Assembly: GCF_022811645.1 (NCBI RefSeq)
Contig: NZ_CP094534.1
Coordinates: 4,278,001-4,342,000, forward strand
Direction: 5' to 3'
Origin: Hymenobacter monticola
GTDB taxonomy: Bacteria > Bacteroidota > Bacteroidia > Cytophagales > Hymenobacteraceae
Length of the DNA stretch: 64,000 nt
Part shown: in pieces, positions 52,775 through 62,243 of the stretch
Position numbering within the stretch: the stretch's first letter is position 1
How the letters are laid out: each line of letters starts with the position of its first letter
Program-made: the position numbers and the translations under genes
The notes under the pieces: model-generated
Databases searched by the model: none
What the model saw: only the letters and a program-made list of their open reading frames with translations
Told to the model about the DNA's origin: nothing

Positions 52775-54190
52775 TTATTCTACGGTGAGTCGTAGGGCTT
52801 GCGTGCCGGTTCGCACCACGTACACGCCGGTGGCTATGCCTACGGGCAACGCCAGTGCCGCTTTGCCATCGGCATCGGCCGTGACGTCTAGGACATGCCG
52901 GCCCACGGCATCGAGCACCACCACCACCGCACCGGGCTGGGCACCGGTGAGTGTGGCCGCGGCGCGGGTGGGGTTCGGGAACAGGGCCAAGCCGGCAGGC
53001 TGGGAAGCCCGGTCGACGGCCACGGTGCGGACGGGCGAATAGACGGCCGTACCGTCGGTGTCGACCTGCCGCAGGCGGTAATACACGAGGCTGGTACCGT
53101 AATGGGCAATGGCCGGGTCAACCAGCTGATAATGGTGCGCCGTCTGGCTGCTGCCCGCGCCCGCTACCGTGCCGATGCGGCGATAGCTGCGGCCGTCGGC
53201 GCTGGCTTCCACCTCAAACCGGTCGTTGTGCAGCTCCGAAGCCGTGGTCCAGCGCAGCAGCGCGTCGGCGCCCTGGGGCGAGGCCGTGAAGGCCACCAGC
53301 GTGACGGGCAGCGGCGCAGCCAAGCCGCCCAGCGTGAGTCGGTCGAGGGCCACGGTGGTGAACGAGAAGCTGCGCGAGCTGCCGCTCACGGTGGCGGCGC
53401 CGGAATTGCCCGTAGCAGCCCACGTTGCGGAGCCCAGCGGGGCGCGCCAGGCCTGCGTAATGGCGAAGCTGGCAATGCCGTTGTCATCGTCGGCCACCCA
53501 TTGCAAGGTGACGGGCACGGCGGCGCTGGGCGGCGTGCCCGTTTCCACGGTCCAAATGCGGTCGATGCCTTGGGCGGTGGGCGTGCCCAGGCCCACGGCC
53601 CGGCTCAAGTTGTTGGTTTGGAGGCCGGCGGTGCGGGTGATGCTGACCTGGCCCAAGCCGGTGCGGTCGAGCGTAGCGCCATGACCAAAATCGAGCACGC
53701 CCGAGCCAGCGGCGCGCACTATGCGCAAGTTTCCCTGCACGTACTGGCCGGGACCTTCGCCGCTGAGTGTGGCCCCGTCGGGCAGGGTGAGCGTGGCGCC
53801 AGCGGAAGTGCGCAGCAGCCCGCTTTGCAGGATGAGCGCCGTGCTCAGGGTTAGGTCGGTGGGCAGGGCCAGGGTGCGCTGGCCGGCAGCGCCGGTATTG
53901 GCCAGTACAAGGGTGCCCACCGTGGCGGTACCGGGCGTGAGCATCTGGTTGGCGGTGCCGCTGAAGAGCAGCTTGCCAGGCGACGCCAGCGTGCCAGCGT
54001 TGGTCAGGTCGCCGGTGAGCTCCACGGTGCCCGTGTTGCTTAAGGTGCCGCCGGCGTTGTTTTGCACCGAGCCGGCCACGTAGAGCGTGGCCCCGGCGCT
54101 CACGGTAATGGTGGCGCCGTCGTTGGTGAGGGTTTGCGCAAAGCCGCCCAAGCATGGCAGTAGCAGCGCAAGGGTAAAGCGTGTTTTCAT
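52775..54190 (-). CDS. T9SS-sorted repeat-rich secreted protein
   Basis: This 471-residue protein has a signal peptide (KTRFTLALLLPCLGGFA), an N-terminal half of short beta repeats rich in Gly, Thr, Ala and Asn (for example NAGGTLSNTGTVELTGDLTN, a solenoid-like pattern), then a linker domain (LVAFTASPQGADALLRWTTA, common before T9SS domains). The sorting domain is ALFPNPTRAAAT to the end. I infer a surface or secreted adhesin-like protein. ATG 54190 is chosen for the signal peptide; a frame to 54208 adds six residues. A TAAGCTTTG box in the short upstream gap is one base too wide for a -7 box. Confidence 0.82.
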   Translation of the reverse strand: MKTRFTLALLLPCLGGFAQTLTNDGATITVSAGATLYVAGSVQNNAGGTLSNTGTVELTGDLTNAGTLASPGKLLFSGTANQMLTPGTATVGTLVLANTGAAGQRTLALPTDLTLSTALILQSGLLRTSAGATLTLPDGATLSGEGPGQYVQGNLRIVRAAGSGVLDFGHGATLDRTGLGQVSITRTAGLQTNNLSRAVGLGTPTAQGIDRIWTVETGTPPSAAVPVTLQWVADDDNGIASFAITQAWRAPLGSATWAATGNSGAATVSGSSRSFSFTTVALDRLTLGGLAAPLPVTLVAFTASPQGADALLRWTTASELHNDRFEVEASADGRSYRRIGTVAGAGSSQTAHHYQLVDPAIAHYGTSLVYYRLRQVDTDGTAVYSPVRTVAVDRASQPAGLALFPNPTRAAATLTGAQPGAVVVVLDAVGRHVLDVTADADGKAALALPVGIATGVYVVRTGTQALRLTVE

Positions 54191-54258
54191 ATCGAGGTTT
54201 TTCCGCATTTAGACAAAGCTTAGCGGGGCAAAAAGGTTGCCCTGCGAGGCGCCATTGG

Positions 54259-57200
54259 CTAGCGCTGGGCCTGCCCGCCCGTGGCCGCCTCCAGCCGCCG
54301 CAGCCGGGCCTCGAAGGTTTCCAGCGTGGCGGTGGCCTGGGCGGCCTGGGCTTTGGCGCTGCTGGCTTCGGCCTTGGCCGCAGCGGCTTGCTGCTTCAGG
54401 GCTTCAATCTGCTGCTGCTCCTTGAGGGCCTCGATGAGCACGGGGGTGAGTTGGGCGTAGTTCACGCTCTTGTAGCCGTCAGCATCGGTGCTCACCAGCT
54501 CGGGGTACAGCGGCTCCACTTCCTGGGCAATAACGCCCACCTGCCGGACAGGGCTAAAGTTCATGGCCGGAAACTCGGCCTGCCGCCAGTAGTAGCTCAC
54601 CCCGCGCAGGGCCAGCACGTTGGCTAGGGCCCCGCTCAGCGGCGTCACGTCGCGCTTGTAGCGCTGGTCGGAAGCGCAGTTGAGCCCGCCCGAGGCGCAG
54701 ATGTTGCCGGAGACGGTGAGCTTCTGGCCGGGGTTGGTGTTGCCGATGCCTACGTTGCCCGTGGCGTCCTGCACGAAGATGCGCCCGCTGGCCACGCCGC
54801 TCTCGCTCAGGTTCAGCCCCCCGCTGGCCAGGCTGAAGTTGTACCGGTCGGCGCCGGCCTGATTGCTGAAGCCCAACAGCGGGCTGTTGACGGCTGCGCC
54901 GGCCCGTACCGTGAGCGGGTGGCCGGGCGTAGTGCCGATGCCGAGCTGGCCGTTGCCGTCGAAGCGGGCCCACTCGGTTAAGGTGTTGTTGCCGCTGCTC
55001 ACCGCATCCGATTTACCAAAGAAGATACCGCCCGAGCCGCCGCCCTGCTGATTAATCAGCCAGGTTTCGCCGAGGCCCCCGCTGCGGTTCCACTGCAGGT
55101 GGGCGCCCTGCTGGTTGATGCGGCCGTTGGCGCGGGCCACGATGCCGCCGTCCACGTCGAGGCGGGCGGTAGGCGCAGTGGTGCCGATGCCCACGTTGCC
55201 GCCCACCGTGCTGTTGCCGCTCACGTTGGCGTTGCCGCTCACGTCCAGCTTCTGGCCGGGGCTGCTGGTCCCGATGCCCACGTTGCCCTCGGCGCGATAC
55301 AGGTTGCTGCCGCTCACGCTCCAGGTACCGGGCACGTTCACGAAGTTGGTCCCGTTGAGCACGGGCGCGGCGTACTGCAGGCCCGGCGTGAGTATGATGA
55401 CCCCGTTGCCGACGCGGGCGTTGGCCGTGAGGGTCACGGCGCTGGTGCCGGTGGGTGTTACCCACGACGAGCCGCCGGCCGCCCCGACCCCGTACCCGCT
55501 CCCCGCTCCGCCCCCGTAGTAACCGCCGCCGCCGCCCGCGCCCCGGTAGGTCACGCCGTCGCCGCCCTGGCCCAGCGCCCCCCCGGGGTTGCCGCCCGCG
55601 GTCTGGCTGCCGCCCGAGGGCGTGGGAAAATAGAAGTCGGTGTTGCCCGAGGCGCCAGTAGTGGTGCCGCCGAAGCCGCCGAAGCCGGAATCCGCGCCGC
55701 CGCCGCCACCGGCCGCCACCAGCAGGCGGTCGGTGAGGGCGGTGCCGCCGCGCCGCACGTCGCTGCCGCCGCCGCCGCCGCCGTGGAGGTTGCCACTATC
55801 GGTGGAGCCGTTGCCGCCGCCGTTGTAGCCCCCACCGCCGCTGCCGCCGTACACGGCCGTGCTGCCGGCCCCGCCCACGTACAGGGTCAGCACCTCGCCG
55901 GGCGTCACGGCCAGGGTGGCCTGCACCTGCGCCCCTGCGCCGCCGCCGCGGCCGGTGCGGCCGGCCGCGCGCCCCCCCTCAGCCCCGGACACGTCGAGGC
56001 GCAGGCTGTACATGCCGGGCGGAACGCGGTAAGTTTGCGGGCCGCCGGTGTACTCAAAGGTGATGGTCGGGTTCTGGAATTGCTGCTCGGTGCTGCTCAG
56101 GGCCGCATCCCAGCTCGTGCCGTTCCAGGTATTGAGCTTGCCGGTGGAGGTGTTGTAGATGGTCAGGCCGGCTGCCGGGCTGCCGATGGCGTCGCGCTGG
56201 GCGGTGGTCAGGCGCGGGGGCAGCAGGCCCTTGGTGGTGCTGCTCACGTCGAGCGCGGCCGAGGCGGCGGGAGCTGCGGTGCCGATGCCTACCTGGCCGG
56301 CGCTGCTCACGGCCAGGCCTGTGGTGCCACCGTTGCCCACCAGCAGCTTGTCGGCCAGGTTCAGGTTCTGGGTGGCGGTGTGGTTGCCCAGGTTGTCGCC
56401 GGGCACGTTCACGAAGTTGCTGCCGTCGAGGGCGGGCGCGGCGTAGGCGGTTTCGGGCGCGAAGGTGAGGCTGCCGGCGCCCGCGTTGGCGCCGGCCGTC
56501 ATGGTGGTGGCCGTGGTGCCGGTGGGCGCTACCCACGACGCCCCCCCCCCACCGCCGCCGCCCTCTCTGGTGTAGGGGTTGCCGCCGCCGCCGCCGCCGT
56601 AATAGCCGCCGCCGCCACCGCCCGCGTTGTACCAGGCATTCGACCCGCCCTCGCCCAGCCGGCCCGGGGCGTCGCCGGTGCCGGCGGAATAGCCGCCGCC
56701 GGCCTGGGTGCCGCCGCCGCCGCCCGTGTTGCTACCGCCGCCGGTCCCGTTCGGTGCCCCGCCCGCGCCGCCAATCATGTTGGCGTTGTTGCCGGCCCCG
56801 CCGCCGCCGGCGGCCACCAGCAGCTTGGTGCTGCCCCGGCGCACGTCGGTGGCCCCGCCGCCGCTGCCGCCGTGCCAGCCACCATCACCCTGCAGGTCGC
56901 CGCCGCCGTTCCAGCCGCCCGCCGGCCCGAAGCCGCTCGTTACGCCATTGCGTCCCGCGCCGCCCACGTACACGCCCAGCACCTCGCCGGGCAACACCGT
57001 GAGTGTGGTTTGGACCCGCGCCCCGCGTCCGCCCACCGCCGTGGCCTGCCCCCCCGTCTGGGTGACCGAGTTGCCGCCCTGCGCCCCGTTGGCCGTCACC
57101 ACTACCCGCGTGATGCCGGCCGGCACCACGTAGGACTGCGGCCCCCCCGTGGCCGTGAACGTAGCGGTGCCCGGCTGCACGGCCTGCTCGTTCGTGCTCA

Positions 57201-58755
57201 GTGCCTCGGTCCAGCTCGTGCCGTTCCAGGTGTTGAGCTTGTTAGAAAGGGTGTTGTAGACGGTCAGGCCGATGGCCGGGGTGGCAATGGCGTTGCGCTG
57301 CACGATGGTCATGCGCGGGGGCAGCATGCCCTGGGTGGTGCTGCTCACCTCGAAAGCGGCCGAGGCGGCGGGCGCGAGGGTGCCCACTCCCAGCTGCCCG
57401 CCTACGGTGCTGCTGCCGCCCACGGTACTGCTGCCCGTCACGGTGCTGCTGCCGCCTACGGTACTATTGCCACCTACGGCGCTGCTGCCCGTCACGGTAC
57501 TACTGCCGCCCACGGTGCTGCTGCCCGTCACGGTGCTGCTGCCGCCTACGGTACTGTTGCCGCCCACCGTGGTGTAGCCGCTGATGAGGGCGTTGCCGGT
57601 CACGTCGAGCTTCTGGGCCGGAAACTTGTTGCCGATGCCCACGTTGCCCTCGGCGCGATACAGGTTGCTGCCGTCCACACTCCAGGCGCCGGGCACGTTC
57701 TGGAAGTTGGCCCCGCTGAGCACGGGCGCCGGCAGCACCGTGGTGGTGCCGAGCGTGCTGATGGTGAGCGAGCCGTCTCCGTGGGAAGGGGCTAGGTCAA
57801 ACATGTTGGTGCCCGGGACGGCGGTGGCAATGGGTATTACCCACGACGAGCCGCCGCCGCCCGCTACCGAGCCGGCGCCCCCGCCGTAGTAGCCGCCGCC
57901 GCCGCCGGCACCGGCGTAGCTAAGGCTGGCGCCCTGGTTATTGGTGCCGCTGCCACCCTGCTGGCCGTTCTGGCCGCCCTGACCGGGGCCGCTTTGGGTG
58001 GCGCCCGTCACCTGGAAGTAGCCATCCCCGCCGTTCGGGGTGCCACCGTTGCCGCCCGGGTAATACATGCTGGAGCTGCCGCCCCCGCCGCCCGCCACCA
58101 CCAGGGCATAGCGGCCAGCCAAGTAGTCGCTGGTCCAGGCCTGGCGCGTGCGGCGCAGGTCGGTGGCCCCGCCACCGCCGGTATTCACGCCGTTGCGGGT
58201 GGCGGTGCCGCCGCCGTTGTAGGGCAGAGCCATGCCGCCCACTTCCACTTGCAGCCGCTCGCCGGGAGCCACTGGCAAGTCCACCGTTACCACGGCGCCC
58301 CGGCCGCCGACGCTGCCGGTGCCACCGCCGGCCCCGCCCGTGGCCTTCACCCGGATGCTCGTCACGCCGGGGGGCACGGTGTAGTACTGTGGTCTGCCCG
58401 TGTATTCGTAGGTAACGGAGGTGGCGGTGTTGATGGTGGTGGTGTTGTCGGCATCGTAGCTCACGCCCAGCAGCCACCGGGTGCCATCCCAGGTGTTGAG
58501 GGATTTTGAGTCGGTGTTGTAGATGAGCAGGCCAGCCGCCGTGGGGCCGGGACTCATGGCGTCGCGCTGGGCGTTGGTCAGGCGCGGGGGCAGCAGGCCC
58601 TTGCTGGTGCTGCTGATGTCGAGGGCCGCCGCCGCGTTGGGGGCGCTGGTGCCGATGCCTACGGAGCCGGTGGGCGTGGTCTGGGCCTGGGCGAGGCGGG
58701 GGGCGGCCAGCAGCGCGAGGGCGGCCAGCGGGGCGAGCAGGTAACGGTTCAGCAT
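54259..58755 (-). CDS. Giant glycine-rich protein with S74 endosialidase-type chaperone
   Basis: This 1498-residue secreted protein has a signal peptide (residues 1-25) and three modules (about 100-330, 525-780 and 900-1140). Each opens with a strand such as QYYTVPPGVTSIRV and continues into glycine-rich loops (GGGGYYGGG) ending in SWV. They resemble the glycine-rich module known from ALK-type receptors. A Gly-Ser-Thr-Val repeat lies between modules 1 and 2 (about 388-452). The C-terminus (1355-1498) is an S74 intramolecular chaperone: SDQRYKRDV with the Ser/Lys pair, then VGVIAQEVEPLYP and a coiled coil. It has no T9SS domain. ATG 58755 fits the signal peptide. Confidence 0.85.
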   Translation of the reverse strand: MLNRYLLAPLAALALLAAPRLAQAQTTPTGSVGIGTSAPNAAAALDISSTSKGLLPPRLTNAQRDAMSPGPTAAGLLIYNTDSKSLNTWDGTRWLLGVSYDADNTTTINTATSVTYEYTGRPQYYTVPPGVTSIRVKATGGAGGGTGSVGGRGAVVTVDLPVAPGERLQVEVGGMALPYNGGGTATRNGVNTGGGGATDLRRTRQAWTSDYLAGRYALVVAGGGGGSSSMYYPGGNGGTPNGGDGYFQVTGATQSGPGQGGQNGQQGGSGTNNQGASLSYAGAGGGGGYYGGGAGSVAGGGGSSWVIPIATAVPGTNMFDLAPSHGDGSLTISTLGTTTVLPAPVLSGANFQNVPGAWSVDGSNLYRAEGNVGIGNKFPAQKLDVTGNALISGYTTVGGNSTVGGSSTVTGSSTVGGSSTVTGSSAVGGNSTVGGSSTVTGSSTVGGSSTVGGQLGVGTLAPAASAAFEVSSTTQGMLPPRMTIVQRNAIATPAIGLTVYNTLSNKLNTWNGTSWTEALSTNEQAVQPGTATFTATGGPQSYVVPAGITRVVVTANGAQGGNSVTQTGGQATAVGGRGARVQTTLTVLPGEVLGVYVGGAGRNGVTSGFGPAGGWNGGGDLQGDGGWHGGSGGGATDVRRGSTKLLVAAGGGGAGNNANMIGGAGGAPNGTGGGSNTGGGGGTQAGGGYSAGTGDAPGRLGEGGSNAWYNAGGGGGGYYGGGGGGNPYTREGGGGGGGASWVAPTGTTATTMTAGANAGAGSLTFAPETAYAAPALDGSNFVNVPGDNLGNHTATQNLNLADKLLVGNGGTTGLAVSSAGQVGIGTAAPAASAALDVSSTTKGLLPPRLTTAQRDAIGSPAAGLTIYNTSTGKLNTWNGTSWDAALSSTEQQFQNPTITFEYTGGPQTYRVPPGMYSLRLDVSGAEGGRAAGRTGRGGGAGAQVQATLAVTPGEVLTLYVGGAGSTAVYGGSGGGGYNGGGNGSTDSGNLHGGGGGGSDVRRGGTALTDRLLVAAGGGGGADSGFGGFGGTTTGASGNTDFYFPTPSGGSQTAGGNPGGALGQGGDGVTYRGAGGGGGYYGGGAGSGYGVGAAGGSSWVTPTGTSAVTLTANARVGNGVIILTPGLQYAAPVLNGTNFVNVPGTWSVSGSNLYRAEGNVGIGTSSPGQKLDVSGNANVSGNSTVGGNVGIGTTAPTARLDVDGGIVARANGRINQQGAHLQWNRSGGLGETWLINQQGGGSGGIFFGKSDAVSSGNNTLTEWARFDGNGQLGIGTTPGHPLTVRAGAAVNSPLLGFSNQAGADRYNFSLASGGLNLSESGVASGRIFVQDATGNVGIGNTNPGQKLTVSGNICASGGLNCASDQRYKRDVTPLSGALANVLALRGVSYYWRQAEFPAMNFSPVRQVGVIAQEVEPLYPELVSTDADGYKSVNYAQLTPVLIEALKEQQQIEALKQQAAAAKAEASSAKAQAAQATATLETFEARLRRLEAATGGQAQR
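57398..57575 (-). repeat. 18-bp tandem repeats encoding Gly-Ser-Thr-Val units
   Basis: About ten tandem copies of an 18-base unit encode six-residue GSSTVG or GSSTVT repeats, often alternating to make a 36-base super-repeat. They lie in frame inside the glycine-rich gene. Small differences between copies exist, yet the units are close enough for slipped-strand or recombinational length change. Confidence 0.85.
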
Positions 58756-59046
58756 AAGCAGTTCAAGAGGAAAACAAGGGATGAAAGCCCGCCCCGCCGT
58801 GCGGCGGCGCCGTCCCCGAGGGCTGTCCTCAGGGGCCGGCGCGCCGCCCGCGCGGGGTAGCGCGGTGGCCGAAGGGTTCGGGGCGCCGGGGCGGTGGCCT
58901 ACCTGCCCCGGCGCTGCAAACCTGCCCCCGCCCCTGTCCGCTTTCCTAAAAAGCAGCGTAGACAAAGTATGGACAACTTTTATAATCCGTCTGATAATTA
59001 GCCCGTTATTTTCTCTATCTAATGCCGAGCCGGAGAATTCGCCGGG

Positions 59047-60948
59047 CTACTCGTCGGCCGCCGGCCCGTCGGGCGGCGCGGCGGCTGGGGTGCGGCCGGC
59101 GGCCAGGTCGGCGGCCGCAATCTTCTTGAAGAGACGGGTTTTCGCCCGGCGCACGCTGGCGGGGTCGATGTTGAGCAGGGCCGCAATTTCCTTCGTGGCC
59201 AGGTGGATGTGGAAATAGCAGTACAGCCGCTGTTCGTTGCTGGTCAGGGCCGGGTACTTCGCCTGCAGCTCCTCAAAAAACCGTGGGTGCACCTGCTCGA
59301 AGTGCAGCTTGAACCGGACCCAGTCCTCATCGAGGTGCAGGCTGCTTTGCAGGATGGACTTGATGCCCGCCAGCTCGTTTTGCTGGCCCGGACGCTGCGC
59401 GTTCAGCTCCTGTATCTGCTGCTTGAGCTCGGCCAACAGGGCGTTTTTCTGCTGCACGTAGAGCGTGGTCGACGCCAGCTCGCGCTGGTTGGCTTCGAGC
59501 TGCTGGCGCAGGTCATGGTTGGCGGTTTGCTGCTGGTGGTGGTCGGCGCTAAGCTGCTGGGTGTGCGCGGCCTGGGCCTGCTGGCGCTGCTGCAACGCCA
59601 GTAGCGCCGTTTGGATGTGGCTGTTCTTGAGTACGATTTCGCGGTGGCGCAGCTCCTGCCGCTCGATGTCGAGGGCCAGGGCGGCGGCTTCGCGCTCGGA
59701 GGATAGCAAGGTTTGCTGCAACGCTTGGAAGCGAATGCTGATGGCCGCCGAAAATCCCAGCGCGTGCGAGAGAATGGCTAGGTCGGGCAGCAGCAGGTCG
59801 CCGCGGTTGGTAAAGCCGATTACCACGTTGTAGCCCGCCATGAGAAGAATGAACGTCAGGGGCAGCACGTTGGCCAACAGGTAGGGGCGGGCCAAGGGCA
59901 GCCGGTGGTGGAAGGCCGTCATCCCAATGACCAGCAGCAGCCCAAATAGTGCCAGCACCCACAGGTTTTCGTAGAGCAGGGTGAACTGATTGAGGTAGAA
60001 GCCGCTGAGGTTCACCACCGCCACTGCCCCCGCGAATACGAAGTAGCCCCGCAGCCCGTAGCGCAGGGCGGCATCAAGCCGGGGCAGGCGGGTGCGCGTA
60101 AGCAGGTAGGCACGGGTCAGCTGCCCAAAGCCCAGCAGCATGAGCGCCACGCTCAGGTGCATGGCCACGTTGTTGAGGGTGTAGGACAGGCTCACGCCGT
60201 CGGGCAGCACACGCTGGCTGAACACCGGCCCCGGAAACAGCACCCGAAAATACCCCCGAAACGCCGTGACGTACAGCGCCGCCCCCACCTGCGAGCACAG
60301 GTAATACAGCGTGCTGCGGTCGCGGAAGCGCAGGTAGGTGGGCAGGTTGGTGAGCAGCAACAGCAGCAGCGCCGCCAACGACACGGCCCAGGCCGTGCGG
60401 TAGAACGTGTCGGTTTGCCGGACTTCGGCTGCCGGCACCAGCCGCACCCGCAGGCGCACGGCGGGCGGCATGGCGGCGCCAGGGCCCAGACGCAGTAGCA
60501 CGTAACAGGTGGTGGCTTGGCCCGGCAGGGGCAGCAGCAGGGCGCCTTTCACCCGCTGGCTGTCGGTGGGCACGGCTTGGCCCACACGCCGGGTGCGCCA
60601 GGCGCGGGCGTCTTCGTCAAAGTAGTAATAAGTGTTGTCCAGGTTGGGCAATACCGTGAGCTGGCCAGCCGTGGCATAGCGGCTGGGGTTGCGCACGGCG
60701 AGCCTCAGCCAGTAGCGCCGGGCCTGTGCCGAGCGCAGGGAGTCGGCCGGCGCGAAAACCAGCGCAGTGTCGGTCCGAATCTGGTCCCAGGTGTAGTTCC
60801 GGTCGGGGAGCACGCCCACGCGCCCTAGCTCCGCAACGGGGCGGCCCGGGCCCGGCTGCGCCGCCCCACGCAGCACGCTGGCCAGTAAGAGAAATAAGAG
60901 GGTAAAAGTCTTTGTCAATATAGAAGAAGCGTTGGTTAGACCACCCAC
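59047..60948 (-). CDS. 7TM-DISM sensor with coiled coil and LuxR-like HTH
   Basis: This 633-residue regulator has a signal peptide and an extracytoplasmic jelly-roll-like domain (about residues 35-170). Seven membrane helices (about 175-400) form the 7TM-DISM region, and a Gln-rich coiled coil follows (about 410-530). A C-terminal helix-turn-helix reads LTSNEQRLYCYFHIHLATKEIAALLNIDPASVRRAKTRLFKK, cut here by motif only. Such proteins sense an extracellular ligand and act on DNA without a kinase. Its start is GTG 60948 or TTG 60918; the latter gives a cleaner signal peptide. The glycine-rich gene lies 291 bases downstream and is a candidate target. Confidence 0.85.
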   Translation of the reverse strand: MGGLTNASSILTKTFTLLFLLLASVLRGAAQPGPGRPVAELGRVGVLPDRNYTWDQIRTDTALVFAPADSLRSAQARRYWLRLAVRNPSRYATAGQLTVLPNLDNTYYYFDEDARAWRTRRVGQAVPTDSQRVKGALLLPLPGQATTCYVLLRLGPGAAMPPAVRLRVRLVPAAEVRQTDTFYRTAWAVSLAALLLLLLTNLPTYLRFRDRSTLYYLCSQVGAALYVTAFRGYFRVLFPGPVFSQRVLPDGVSLSYTLNNVAMHLSVALMLLGFGQLTRAYLLTRTRLPRLDAALRYGLRGYFVFAGAVAVVNLSGFYLNQFTLLYENLWVLALFGLLLVIGMTAFHHRLPLARPYLLANVLPLTFILLMAGYNVVIGFTNRGDLLLPDLAILSHALGFSAAISIRFQALQQTLLSSEREAAALALDIERQELRHREIVLKNSHIQTALLALQQRQQAQAAHTQQLSADHHQQQTANHDLRQQLEANQRELASTTLYVQQKNALLAELKQQIQELNAQRPGQQNELAGIKSILQSSLHLDEDWVRFKLHFEQVHPRFFEELQAKYPALTSNEQRLYCYFHIHLATKEIAALLNIDPASVRRAKTRLFKKIAAADLAAGRTPAAAPPDGPAADE

Positions 60949-60981
60949 CTACGGAAAAGCTGAGCCTTCCGCTTCACAACG

Positions 60982-61035
60982 CACTGCTAATGAAAAAGGC
61001 CCTTCCTCTCGGAAAAGCCTCTTTCATTAGCAGTG
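60982..61035 (-). other. 19-bp hairpin after the TlpA-like gene
   Basis: An inverted repeat (60982-61000 with 61017-61035, arm CACTGCTAATGAAAAAGGC) pairs over 19 bases. The only imperfection is A-C on the plus strand but G-U on the minus strand, the transcribed one. It begins 10 bases after the stop and has a 16-nt loop. The distal arm contains TTTTT but no T-tract follows it. It may end or stabilise the TlpA mRNA. Confidence 0.65.
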
Positions 61036-61045
61036 ATTCGTAGGG

Positions 61046-62176
61046 CTAGTTCAGCGGCTTGGTTTTCAGCACCTCGGCCAGCTTGGCGGCCAGCGCTTCG
61101 CCGCGCAGGTTCTTGGCGATGATTTTGCCCTGCGGGTCGAGCAGGAACGACTGCGGGATGGACTTCACTCCGTAGGCCGCGCCGGCAACGCTGCCCCAGC
61201 CCGCCAGGTCCGACACGTGGTGCCAGGTGAGGCCGTCGGTGGCAATGGCTTTCTCCCACTTGCCCTTGTCCTGGTCCAGCGACACGGAGTAGATGGTAAA
61301 GCCTTTGTCCTTGAACTGGTTATAAGCTTTCACCACGTTGGGGTTTTCCTGGCGGCAGGGGCCGCACCAGCTGGCCCAGAAATCAATCAGCACGTACTTG
61401 CCGCGCAGGCTGCTCAGGGCCAGCTTGCTGCCGTCGGGCTGCGCAAGGTTGATTTCGGGAGCCTGGCTGCCCTGGGCCGTGAGGCGCATGGGCTCCAGCC
61501 GCGCCGTCAGCTCCTTGGTGAAGGGCGACTCCGGGTTGGCCTTGCGCTGCACGCCGGCCAGCGAGTCGGCGAAGGCAAACTCCTCGTCGGGGTTCAGGAA
61601 AGCACCCACTGCGAAGCCCGTGGCCACCGATGTGGCGTTGCGCCGCATGATGCCCTTCATCCGGGCCGAATTGGTGCTTTGAATGGCGTAGTACTGCTTT
61701 TCAATGGCCTTCATCTCGTCGGCCTTGCCGGCCTGGCCGGCGGCGTTGTAGCGCTGGCCCAGGCTTTCGAGCTCAGTCTTGGAGCCCTGCATCACCTGCG
61801 TGAGCTGGCGCAGCACTTCGGCGTCCTTGCTGCCCTTCACGGTGTAGGAGGTGGGCAGGCTTTTGGCGTCGCCGCTCAGCTGCACGTGCGTCTTGTTGTC
61901 GAGCATCAGCAACACCTGGTTGGGTTCGTCCAGTTTGAGCTGGTAGATGCCCGGTGTGGCCGAAGTGCCTTTCAGAGTGAAGTTGCCCGAAGCGTCGGTC
62001 TTGGCCTGGGTTTTCTCCACAAACTGGTTGGATGTCAGCTCCGACAGGTGCACCACGGTGCCGGCCGGCGCGTTCTTCAACTGGCCCGAAACCTCGTAGC
62101 CGTCGGCAGCAGAGGCCGGCTGGCAAGCATTAGCCAAACCCAGCGCGGTGGCGGCAATGAAAACAGATTTAATCAT
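61046..62176 (-). CDS. TlpA-type thioredoxin-domain protein with DUF4369-like domain
   Basis: This 376-residue exported protein joins an N-terminal DUF4369-like beta domain (about residues 25-120) and a linker helix region to a C-terminal thioredoxin domain with WASWCGPCRQ (Cys271 and Cys274). Proteins of this kind reduce disulfides in the periplasm or serve in envelope redox control. The signal peptide ends near ANACQ, and Cys18 could be lipidated though the lipobox is imperfect. ATG 62176 is chosen for the signal peptide; upstream ATGs at 62188 and 62212 are less likely. The gap to gatB holds a 20-bp hairpin. Confidence 0.9.
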   Translation of the reverse strand: MIKSVFIAATALGLANACQPASAADGYEVSGQLKNAPAGTVVHLSELTSNQFVEKTQAKTDASGNFTLKGTSATPGIYQLKLDEPNQVLLMLDNKTHVQLSGDAKSLPTSYTVKGSKDAEVLRQLTQVMQGSKTELESLGQRYNAAGQAGKADEMKAIEKQYYAIQSTNSARMKGIMRRNATSVATGFAVGAFLNPDEEFAFADSLAGVQRKANPESPFTKELTARLEPMRLTAQGSQAPEINLAQPDGSKLALSSLRGKYVLIDFWASWCGPCRQENPNVVKAYNQFKDKGFTIYSVSLDQDKGKWEKAIATDGLTWHHVSDLAGWGSVAGAAYGVKSIPQSFLLDPQGKIIAKNLRGEALAAKLAEVLKTKPLN

Positions 62177-62243
62177 AGGATGCAGCATAAGCTTATGCGT
62201 AAAACTAGCCAACGCAAGGCAGTAAAATTATTGTTCCACAGGC

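Noticed and set aside
57398..57575. Possible CRISPR array
   Set aside because: The repeats are contiguous 18-base units in frame with no spacers, inside a coding gene.
55099..57795. 898-codon plus-strand open frame inside the glycine-rich gene
   Set aside because: It is the mirror of a GC-rich, repeat-rich gene: no signal peptide or motif, and composition dominated by Ala, Gly, His and Val as expected for an antisense shadow.
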